From positions 1 through 5,560 of the forward strand of contig JAHEFL010000157.1 of NCBI GenBank assembly GCA_024640205.1: 5,560 nt of DNA. The letters run 5' to 3'. This document shows, one piece after another, positions 1 through 5,560 of this stretch. Position 1 is the stretch's first letter; each line of letters starts with the position of its first letter. The notes under the pieces were generated by a model that saw only the letters and a list, made by a program, of their open reading frames with translations, made no database searches and was not told the DNA's origin. A program made the translations under genes and the position numbers. The stretch is from Flavobacteriales bacterium. GTDB taxonomy: Bacteria; Bacteroidota; Bacteroidia; Flavobacteriales_F; PHOS-HE28.

Positions 1-1287
1 ATAATACTCAGGACGGTACAGGAAGCAGACGAGATCGGCATCCTGTTCAATGGCGCCGGACTCACGCAGGTCACTAAGCATCGGGCGTTTGTCCCCCCCA
101 CGGGTTTCCACGGCCCGGCTTAACTGGCTCAATGCGATGATAGGTACGTCCAATTCCTTCGCAATGCTCTTGATGGACCGGGATATGCTGCTGATCTCCT
201 GCTCGCGATTGCCTCCCCTCACCTCGCCGCCGGCCGTCATGAGCTGGAGGTAATCGATCACGATCAGATCCACCTTGTGCTGACTTTTCAAACGTCGCGC
301 CTTGGCTCGGAACTCGAAAATGTTCAATGCCGGTGTGTCATCGATGTAGATCGGCGCCTTGTCCAATCGGGATATATGTTGGTGAAGGATCTTGAACTCC
401 GACTCCGACAGATCGCCCCTCCTAAGTTTTTCGGAACTGATGCCCGCCTCACTGGCGATCAATCGGGTCACCAACTGGGTACTGCTCATTTCCAAACTGA
501 AAACGGCCACTGCACGTTTGTGCTCCACGGCTATATTCCGCGCCATACTGAGCACGAATGCGGTTTTACCCATCGCGGGGCGGGCGGCGACGATGACCAT
601 GTCACTGCGTTGCCACCCAGCGGTAAGCTTATCAAGACGCGCGAATCCCGTCGGAACACCGCTCACCCCATCGCTCTTGTTCTTGGCAAGTTCGATCTGA
701 TCGATGGCGCCTTTGATCAGCTCGCTCATCGGCTCGTAATTCCGCTTCAGGTTCCCGCTGGTGATCTGGAACAAGCCATTCTCGGTCCGGTCCAGAAGAT
801 CGAATACATCCGCGCTGTCGTCGTAAGCGCTTCGGGTGGTTTCCGCGCTGATCCGGATGAGTTCACGCAGGATGTGCTTTTGGCTGATTATCCTGGCATG
901 GTACTGCACGTTCGCGCTGCTGGCGACCTTGTTCGTCAGTTGACTGATGTAGAAGGACCCACCCACCATGTCCAGTTCACCCCGCTTCTTCAGCTCCTGG
1001 GTCACCGTCAGGATGTCAATGGGTTGATCACCACCGAACAATTCCTTTATGGCCGCGAAGATCCTTTGGTGCGCATCCACATAAAAGCTTTCCGGCTGGA
1101 GGATATCGATGGCCTCGTTCACGGCATTCCGCTCGAGCATCAAAGCCCCGAGCACCGCCTGCTCCAGTTCAGGTGCCTGGGGTGGCAACTTGCCAGCCTC
1201 CATCGCGGTATCCATAAGGGAAGCTGCAGGGCGACGCACAGCACCCCGGGTGCGATCGAGGGGGCGTGAAGTTGGAATTTCGGCCAT
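1..1287 (-). CDS. dnaB: Replicative DNA helicase DnaB (3' end cut off by window edge)
   Basis: This is the hexameric helicase that unwinds DNA at the replication fork and works with primase. Reading the minus strand from ATG at 1285-1287 gives 429 uninterrupted residues running off the left edge. The N-terminal DnaB domain covers about residues 36-140 (PPQAPELEQAVLGALML, then the VGGSFYISQLT region). The RecA-like ATPase domain starts near residue 205 with Walker A RPAMGKT (236-242), the catalytic Glu in FSLEMS (E266), Walker B LIVIDYLQL (D345), the IALSQLSR sensor (Q388) and SDLRESGAIEQDAD (405-418). The last part of the ATPase domain, including the expected arginine-finger segment, lies outside the window. 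There is no intein at Walker A or elsewhere in the visible part. The first 35 or so residues are a basic, poorly conserved leader; M25 or M29 are alternative starts, but M1 is the outermost good ATG. No Shine-Dalgarno is visible. The identification is very secure. Confidence 0.97.
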   Translation of the reverse strand, partial: MAEIPTSRPLDRTRGAVRRPAASLMDTAMEAGKLPPQAPELEQAVLGALMLERNAVNEAIDILQPESFYVDAHQRIFAAIKELFGGDQPIDILTVTQELKKRGELDMVGGSFYISQLTNKVASSANVQYHARIISQKHILRELIRISAETTRSAYDDSADVFDLLDRTENGLFQITSGNLKRNYEPMSELIKGAIDQIELAKNKSDGVSGVPTGFARLDKLTAGWQRSDMVIVAARPAMGKTAFVLSMARNIAVEHKRAVAVFSLEMSSTQLVTRLIASEAGISSEKLRRGDLSESEFKILHQHISRLDKAPIYIDDTPALNIFEFRAKARRLKSQHKVDLIVIDYLQLMTAGGEVRGGNREQEISSISRSIKSIAKELDVPIIALSQLSRAVETRGGDKRPMLSDLRESGAIEQDADLVCFLYRPEYY

Positions 1288-1366
1288 GAAAAAACTAACG
1301 GTGACACTCGTGCGATCCGATATGATCGAGGTCGCGAACGAAGCGGATTGATCAAAAGGAAGGCGG

Positions 1367-1397
1367 CAAAAGTAGACGCCTTGCTCACGTATGGAAA
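1367..1397 (-). promoter_or_regulatory. Putative Bacteroidota-type promoter for dnaB
   Basis: On the minus strand, TACTTTTG (1367-1374) matches the Bacteroidota -7 consensus TAnnTTTG at every fixed position. A TTTC (1394-1397), three of four bases of the -33 TTTG box, lies upstream with a 19-base spacer, which is the usual spacing for this promoter class. A start a few bases downstream would give dnaB an untranslated leader of about 75 bases. The motif match is seen directly; its use as a promoter is inferred. Confidence 0.5.
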
Positions 1398-1496
1398 GGT
1401 AATCAGTGAACAATGGTTGACCATAGCATCAACGATCGGCTTGTGAACAGATCATGGCGAATACCTGGAGCCCGCGCTCAGCTTTACCTTGGCAGG

Positions 1497-2798
1497 ATGC
1501 GTGATCAACGATCGGCGGTTATACTGGCCTTCCTGATGCTACTTGCGTCCGCTTGCAGGAAGGACAAGGACGAGAGCCCGCCGCGGATCACGATCCTCCA
1601 GCCAAGTGAAGGATACGTGCTGAGCATTCCGGACACCATGGTGGTCAGCGTGGAGGTCAGTGATGATATGACCGTGGAGAGCGTGCAGTTCATACTTGCC
1701 GATGTGAACGGGGTCCCCATCACCTCCCCGGTAACGGTCGCGGTCAACAGTCCCTCTGCGACCGTGGTTCGCGACCTCATTGTACTGGATGAGCGCATCC
1801 CCAGCGGGTCGTACACGCTCACGGTGAGGGCCAGCGATGGAAGCAACGAGCGTAAGGTCTTCCGCTCGATAAATGTACTGGCAGCACCATTGAGACTGCG
1901 CGCCCTGTTCATCGCACCCCCTCCGGGCTCTTCCCCGGCCACCATCACACGGATCGACAGCGCTGGGAACCAATCCTTATTGACCGTGATGAATGATATT
2001 CATGGAGCTGCGGTCGATGGGTACTCGCAACATGTATTCCTGGCAGGTGGCCTCACCGCCCCTGTGATCGCCTCCCCTACTGCCGCATCCGCCTTTGGCT
2101 GGCAAATACCTAACCTGAACGCCATGGGCCTACCCTATTTCAACGGGCCTCGAATGGACCCCGCGGATGGCCGATTGTATTACTCCACCAATGACGGGTT
2201 CATCCGGGGTTTCACCGGCGAGGGTGCGCAGACCTTTACGGCGAGCGCGATGGCCGGATATGCCAGTGAGCTGACCTCCATCGTCGGTGATCGTGTGATC
2301 AGTATCCAACGGAACCTGGTCCAGGATGACCTTGAACTCGTTGCGCTGGCCCTACTATCGGGTCAGCAGCTGGCTCAATTCCCGCTCGATCTGGATACCG
2401 TGCTGGCCATGGACGCACGTACTGATCAGAACCTTCTCCTGTTCGGTAATCGCGACGGCAAAGGCTACATCCTTGATCGCAATGCCTACCAGGGAGCCGA
2501 GTTCGAGTTAAGGGTGTTCAACGAAGGACCGATACGCGATGTGGTGCGATCCGACCAGAACACGTGGTTCATGGCTGTTGAAGGAGTTGTAGTGCGTTAC
2601 CATTATCCCTCCAATACGGTGATACCATTGGCCTCCATCCCTGAGGTTCGGGCCCTTGCAAAGGACGAGGCAACGGGCGTTCTGTATGCGGGTTCAGGAG
2701 CTGAAATTCAGATACTGGACCCGACCACGGGTAACATCAATGGGACCATAACCTGTCCCACCGAGGTAGGTTATATCCTCCCGCTCCTGAACCGCTGA
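1497..2798 (+). CDS. Predicted lipoprotein, Ig-like domain plus beta-propeller-like body, function unknown
   Basis: This is a 433-residue protein of unrecognised family. An upstream in-frame ATG at 1413 would add 28 hydrophilic residues and bury the signal sequence, so ATG 1497 is preferred: it puts a classic lipoprotein signal at the N-terminus (MRDQR, hydrophobic AVILAFLMLLASA, then C20 as the lipidated Cys). The lipobox ASAC fits the broad pattern, although A at -3 is less usual than L. C20 is followed by RKDKDE, a charged stretch resembling the export signal that sends some Bacteroidota lipoproteins to the cell surface. Residues about 28-128 (PPRITILQPSEGY, EVSDD, SGSYTLTVRASDGSN) look like an Ig-like/cadherin-like fold. 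Residues about 135-430 contain blade-like units such as DPADGRLYYSTNDGFIRGF, DGKGYILD, VVVRYHYPSNTVIPL and DEATGVLYAGSGAEIQILD, suggesting a WD40/YVTN-like propeller. No catalytic motif is seen. A binding or adhesion role at the envelope is plausible but unproven. It lies antiparallel between dnaB and accA, and its stop is 3 bp from the accA stop. Confidence 0.85.
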   Translation: MRDQRSAVILAFLMLLASACRKDKDESPPRITILQPSEGYVLSIPDTMVVSVEVSDDMTVESVQFILADVNGVPITSPVTVAVNSPSATVVRDLIVLDERIPSGSYTLTVRASDGSNERKVFRSINVLAAPLRLRALFIAPPPGSSPATITRIDSAGNQSLLTVMNDIHGAAVDGYSQHVFLAGGLTAPVIASPTAASAFGWQIPNLNAMGLPYFNGPRMDPADGRLYYSTNDGFIRGFTGEGAQTFTASAMAGYASELTSIVGDRVISIQRNLVQDDLELVALALLSGQQLAQFPLDLDTVLAMDARTDQNLLLFGNRDGKGYILDRNAYQGAEFELRVFNEGPIRDVVRSDQNTWFMAVEGVVVRYHYPSNTVIPLASIPEVRALAKDEATGVLYAGSGAEIQILDPTTGNINGTITCPTEVGYILPLLNR

Positions 2799-2801
2799 TC
2801 G

Positions 2802-3797
2802 TCAGGCTTTCGCCTTTTTCTGCGAAGCCTTTCTTGAAGGGGCTTTCATCACCACTCCCATTTCGCAGAACTTCTTGATGCGCCGCTCCACGAGCTTGTC
2901 CGGGTCGCTCTTCGACAATTTTGCGAGATGCTTGTTCAACTCGCTTTTCAGCGTCCGAACCGCCTCATCCACATCGGCATGGGCACCACCTATCGGTTCG
3001 GGAACGATGCCGTCGATCAGTTTGTTGGCCAGCATATCCTCGGCCGTCAGCTTCAATGCCTTGGCTGCTTGCTCCTTGTAATCCCAGCTGCGCCATAGAA
3101 TGGAGGAACAGGATTCCGGAGAGATCACGCTGTACCACGTATTCTCCTGCATCAGCACCTTATCCCCTATCCCGATACCCAATGCACCCCCAGAGGCACC
3201 TTCGCCTATGACCACGCATATCACGGGCACTTTCAATTGCACCATTTCAAAGAGATTCCTTGCGATCGCCTCACCCTGCCCACGTTCCTCCGCCTCCAGT
3301 CCGGGAAAAGCGCCCGGTGTGTCGATCAGCGTGACGACCGGTTTACCGAATTTCTCGGCCAGCTTCATCAATCGCAACGCCTTACGGTATCCTTCCGGGT
3401 TCGCCATACCGAAATTCCGGTACTGGCGCATCTTGGTATTGACCCCTTTCTGCTGACCGATGAACATGACCGTCCGGCCATCCATCATTCCGAACCCGCC
3501 CACCATGGCCTTGTCATCCTTCACGGTGCGATCGCCGTGAAGTTCCATGAACGTCCCCTCGGTCAAGCCCTGGATATACCGCATGGTATAAGGCCTATCC
3601 GGATGCCGGCTGACCTGAACCCGCTCCCACGGCGTGAGTTTCGAGTAGATCTCCTTTCGGGTCTCGCTCAGCTTTCGCTCCAGGTCCTTCAGCGATGCCT
3701 TGACATCCACCTCACCCTCGGTCGCCACCTCCTTCAACTTCTCGATCTGCTCCATCAGGTGCTGGACCGGTTTCTCGAATTCGAGGAACGTTTGCAT
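2802..3797 (-). CDS. accA: Acetyl-CoA carboxylase carboxyltransferase subunit alpha
   Basis: AccA pairs with AccD to transfer the carboxyl group from carboxybiotin to acetyl-CoA, making malonyl-CoA for fatty-acid synthesis in the cytoplasm. The frame is open to 3920, but the start chosen is ATG 3797, giving 331 residues that begin [18 protein letters not shown], the usual AccA N-terminus; the longer version would overlap ispE and add 41 unrelated residues. Visible family motifs are the N-terminal helical segment (about 1-55), [15 protein letters not shown] (55-69), FMELHGDR (83-90), GQQKG (114-118), [12 protein letters not shown] (133-144), [10 protein letters not shown] (157-166), the oxyanion-hole loop [10 protein letters not shown] (198-207) and [10 protein letters not shown] (226-235). 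The core matches the usual length of roughly 320 residues; the last 14 ([13 protein letters not shown] and neighbours) form a basic tail beyond the conserved part. accD is not in this window. Identification is secure. Confidence 0.97.
   Translation of the reverse strand: MQTFLEFEKPVQHLMEQIEKLKEVATEGEVDVKASLKDLERKLSETRKEIYSKLTPWERVQVSRHPDRPYTMRYIQGLTEGTFMELHGDRTVKDDKAMVGGFGMMDGRTVMFIGQQKGVNTKMRQYRNFGMANPEGYRKALRLMKLAEKFGKPVVTLIDTPGAFPGLEAEERGQGEAIARNLFEMVQLKVPVICVVIGEGASGGALGIGIGDKVLMQENTWYSVISPESCSSILWRSWDYKEQAAKALKLTAEDMLANKLIDGIVPEPIGGAHADVDEAVRTLKSELNKHLAKLSKSDPDKLVERRIKKFCEMGVVMKAPSRKASQKKAKA
2804..2830 (+). terminator. Possible hairpin terminator for the lipoprotein gene, inside the accA 3' end
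   Basis: AGGCTTTCGC (2804-2813) can pair with GCGAAGCCT (2822-2830) as nine base pairs with one bulged T, leaving an 8-base loop. It starts 6 bases after the lipoprotein stop and is followed on the plus strand by the T-rich TTCTT. It lies wholly within accA codons for the basic C-terminal tail. The T-tract is weak, so the terminator role is tentative. Confidence 0.35.
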
Positions 3798-3891
3798 GCT
3801 ACGGTGTTGAAGGGACGAAGGTAACGGGTAGGATGAACTGGTATTCCATAACGAACTTGCATACGAACAGCGGATACCTTCGCCGCTTCGT
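3798..3891. promoter_or_regulatory. Divergent accA/ispE intergenic promoter region
   Basis: These 94 bases separate the divergent starts of accA and ispE and must hold both promoters unless they lie inside the genes. The same octamer TACCTTCG occurs once facing each gene: on the plus strand at 3875-3882, 9 bases before the ispE ATG, and on the minus strand at 3816-3823, 18 bases before the accA ATG. TACCTTCG matches the Bacteroidota -7 box TAnnTTTG except for one T-to-C change. No good -33 TTG box is found at 17-23 bases from either copy, although a TTG lies at 3857-3859, 15 bases before the plus-strand copy. The symmetry is seen directly; promoter function is inferred. Confidence 0.4.
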
Positions 3892-4716
3892 ATGATCCTC
3901 TTCCCACATGCCAAGATCAACCTGGGGTTGAACGTGATCCGTCGACGGGATGATGGGTATCATGAAATACGCACCGTGATGGTCCCGATACCGCTACACG
4001 ATGCTCTGGAGGCTATCATCGCCCCTGAGCTGCCCGCTGGGCGGATCGAATTCACCAGGACCGGACTGGATATTCCAGGTGAACCTGAACAGGACCTATG
4101 TTGGAAAGCGGCCAAGATGATCGCTGGAAAGGATCAATTACCTGGGATCCGACTGCATTTGCACAAAACGATCCCGATGGGTGCTGGCCTCGGCGGGGGG
4201 TCCAGCGATGGCGCCCATACCTTGATCCTTCTGAACACGCTCTGTTCCCTGAACATTCCTCCACGACAATTGAAGGAAATGGCTGAACAGCTTGGAAGTG
4301 ATTGTCCGTTCTTCCTTGAAAAAAAGATCCAGTTGGCAACCGGTACGGGCGGATCCACCCAAACGCTGGACCTCGATCTCAAGGGGTGGTGGTTGTTCCT
4401 GGTCTATCCGAACGAGCATATCGGGACCGCTGAGGTTTACCGGAACTGTCAGCCGAGCGGCCAGGGTATCGACCTACGACAAATCCTGGTTTCAAAGCCT
4501 GTCCGTGCCTGGCAGGACGTGCTGATCAACGACCTGCAGGACCATGTTGTCGAGACACGACCGCCTGTAGCGCTGGCTCTTGCTACCATCAAAGCGGCGG
4601 GAGCCAGCTATGCCGCCATGAGCGGTTCCGGTTCCGCTGTGTTCGGTCTCTTCGACCATGAACCTGTGGTGTCAGGTCTTCCCATCGATCTACGGACCTG
4701 GTCCTTAAGACTGTAG
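3892..4716 (+). CDS. ispE: 4-diphosphocytidyl-2-C-methyl-D-erythritol kinase
   Basis: IspE phosphorylates the 2-hydroxyl of CDP-methylerythritol using ATP, a middle step of the MEP route to IPP and DMAPP, in the cytoplasm. The 274-residue product is a normal family length. It begins [16 protein letters not shown], with the catalytic-site Lys K8 in the AKINLGL motif, followed by [12 protein letters not shown] (19-30). The GHMP-kinase ATP loop is [14 protein letters not shown] (95-108), SDCPFF (136-141) supplies the putative catalytic Asp D137, and the third GHMP motif is [14 protein letters not shown] (241-254). All key residues are present. The ATG at 3892 is the natural start because the conserved domain begins within a few residues; no Shine-Dalgarno precedes it. 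It diverges from accA and ends 2 bp from the stop of the convergent thioredoxin-like gene. No other MEP-pathway gene lies in the window. Confidence 0.97.
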   Translation: MILFPHAKINLGLNVIRRRDDGYHEIRTVMVPIPLHDALEAIIAPELPAGRIEFTRTGLDIPGEPEQDLCWKAAKMIAGKDQLPGIRLHLHKTIPMGAGLGGGSSDGAHTLILLNTLCSLNIPPRQLKEMAEQLGSDCPFFLEKKIQLATGTGGSTQTLDLDLKGWWLFLVYPNEHIGTAEVYRNCQPSGQGIDLRQILVSKPVRAWQDVLINDLQDHVVETRPPVALALATIKAAGASYAAMSGSGSAVFGLFDHEPVVSGLPIDLRTWSLRL

Positions 4717-4718
4717 CT

Positions 4719-5560
4719 TCACGGAAGTCGCTCGGTCAATTGCTGCCGCAGCTCCTCATGGTCCACGGGACGTGACAGAATGTTCCCTTGGTGATCCAAC
4801 AGGATCAGGTTCGGGGTAGCTTTTACGGCATAGGCTTTGGCAGCGAGGGATCCCCAACCGTTCAATTCGGAAAAGCAGGGCCATGGCAGTGCACGTTGCG
4901 ACACCGTAGCACTGAATTCTTCGATATCACCATCCAGGGCGATCCCGATCACCTGCAACCCGCGACCGCGGAATTCCGAGTACAAGCGTTTAAGGCCGGG
5001 CATTTGTTGGTGGCAATGGTCACAGGTGCTCGAGTAATAGAACAGTACGACATAGCTGTTACCCGCCAGCAGGTCGCTAAGGTGGACCGTATCCCTCTTC
5101 ACCGGATCCGGAAGGAGCACATCCGGCCCTTGCGCACCAATAGCCACCCTGAGTCGGTCCCCAAGCACATCGCGCAACTCATATCCCGTCGCCATCAACG
5201 CATCGGGGCCTACCACATAACGATCCACGATGTATTGCGCCACTTCGTCCGGACCATACTGGTCGAACAAACGCAGGAGTATCGACCGCGTGTAACTCCA
5301 ACACGTCGTATCCGCAGAGGACCATCGAAGGAGCGAATCCACACCGGAATTGAATACTTCCGGCCCGCTGAAAGGAAGTGCCTGCAAGTATGCCATGACC
5401 GCTTTCGGATAGATCGAACAACGGACCAAGCGAGGGTCCGACCAATCGAATGCACTCCGGACCGCCATTGCGCCGTCAGGTATGGCCGCTATCAGGTCAC
5501 GGTCGGCCTTCACGACAAGCGCGAAATAGCTGGTGGGGTCATCCGCTAGAATGGCATCCA
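4719..5560 (-). CDS. Thioredoxin-fold (TlpA/ResA-like) protein, N-terminus beyond the window
   Basis: The minus-strand frame ends with TGA at 4719-4721 and stays open through the right edge, giving 279 visible residues. A GTG at 5513 could be read as a start, but the frame continues upstream as DAILADDPTSYFALV, so the gene is most likely cut by the edge and its signal peptide is not visible. The C-terminal 130 or so residues form a redoxin/AhpC-TSA type thioredoxin domain: VVLFYYSSTCDHC with the CDHC redox pair (Cys codons at 5022-5024 and 5013-5015), GLQVIGIALDGD, and the cis-proline motif ATPNLILLD (Pro codon 4812-4814) before DHQGNI. The region before it (SAFDWSDPRLV, YLQALPF, CWSYTRSILLRLFDQYG) is helical and resembles the DUF5106-like N-terminal part of Bacteroidota TlpA proteins; that assignment is tentative. 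It probably acts as a periplasmic thiol-disulfide reductase, but substrate and partners cannot be told from here. Its stop is 2 bp from that of ispE. Confidence 0.88.
   Translation of the reverse strand, partial: DAILADDPTSYFALVVKADRDLIAAIPDGAMAVRSAFDWSDPRLVRCSIYPKAVMAYLQALPFSGPEVFNSGVDSLLRWSSADTTCWSYTRSILLRLFDQYGPDEVAQYIVDRYVVGPDALMATGYELRDVLGDRLRVAIGAQGPDVLLPDPVKRDTVHLSDLLAGNSYVVLFYYSSTCDHCHQQMPGLKRLYSEFRGRGLQVIGIALDGDIEEFSATVSQRALPWPCFSELNGWGSLAAKAYAVKATPNLILLDHQGNILSRPVDHEELRQQLTERLP

Noticed and set aside
540..600. Intein insertion at the DnaB Walker A site, a common intein position
   Set aside because: The RPAMGKTAF motif and flanking helicase sequence are continuous, with no inserted splicing domain in the visible part.
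277..1269. 330-codon open frame on the plus strand opposite dnaB, plus shorter ones at 50-253, 392-700 and 1109-1351
   Set aside because: They lie wholly or mostly antisense to an unmistakable DnaB with all helicase motifs. Their translations are low in recognisable structure, rich in His/Arg/Gln, and typical of the shadow of a GC-rich gene.
1413..1496. In-frame 28-residue N-terminal extension of the lipoprotein from ATG 1413
   Set aside because: It would place hydrophilic residues before the signal sequence and stop lipoprotein processing; ATG 1497 gives a standard signal peptide.
1505..1973. Two overlapping minus-strand frames (147 and 144 codons) opposite the lipoprotein's 5' half
   Set aside because: They overlap each other and oppose a frame with a clear lipoprotein signal and Ig-like domain; no family signal is visible.
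3237..3824. 195-codon open frame on the plus strand opposite accA (and shorter ones at 2875-3456)
   Set aside because: It is antisense to a fully conserved AccA, with no recognisable motif and no promoter or start context; it is a shadow frame.
3798..3920. In-frame 41-residue N-terminal extension of AccA from ATG 3920
   Set aside because: It overlaps the start of ispE, shows no similarity to AccA N-termini, and the family start [10 protein letters not shown] is at 3797.
4788..5549. 253-codon open frame on the plus strand opposite the thioredoxin-like gene
   Set aside because: The minus strand carries the CDHC active site, the cis-proline motif and a continuous domain, whereas the plus frame is an Arg/His-rich shadow.
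1..5560. CRISPR array, tRNA, rRNA, transposon or phage/defence module
   Set aside because: No regularly spaced repeats, cloverleaf-type sequence, terminal inverted repeats, transposase or defence motifs were found; nearly all sequence is accounted for by five genes.

Overview
The window looks like a core-genome segment from a fairly GC-rich member of the Bacteroidota, probably of the Flavobacteriales type. Three things suggest this: the protein style (a lipoprotein signal followed by a charged RKDKDE stretch, and a TlpA-type thioredoxin protein with a long N-terminal region), the lack of clear Shine-Dalgarno sequences before any start, and a TAnnTTTG-like promoter box upstream of dnaB. The taxonomic placement is an inference from gene style, not a database match.

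Layout, left to right. (1) Minus strand, 1-1287: replicative DNA helicase dnaB, with its C-terminus cut off by the left edge. (2) Plus strand, about 1497-2798: a predicted lipoprotein with an N-terminal Ig-like domain and a beta-propeller-like body; function unknown. (3) Minus strand, 2802-3797: accA, the carboxyltransferase alpha subunit of acetyl-CoA carboxylase. (4) Plus strand, 3892-4716: ispE, the GHMP kinase of the MEP isoprenoid pathway. (5) Minus strand, 4719 to beyond 5560: a thioredoxin-fold (TlpA/ResA-like) protein with a CDHC active site, whose N-terminus is cut off by the right edge.

The genes alternate in strand, so no two adjacent genes in the window can share an operon. Two divergent gaps (about 209 bp for dnaB/lipoprotein, 94 bp for accA/ispE) must hold the promoters. 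The two convergent junctions are only 3 bp and 2 bp long, so transcription of one gene must end inside, or run through, the 3' end of the other. dnaB, accA and ispE are housekeeping genes for replication, fatty-acid synthesis and isoprenoid precursor synthesis. The lipoprotein and the thioredoxin protein act at the envelope.

I see no mobile element, CRISPR array, tRNA, rRNA, phage gene or defence gene, and no convincing undescribed system. The most interesting points are regulatory: mirrored TACCTTCG boxes between accA and ispE with very short implied leaders, almost spacer-free convergent gene ends, and a lipoprotein gene lying antiparallel between two housekeeping genes.
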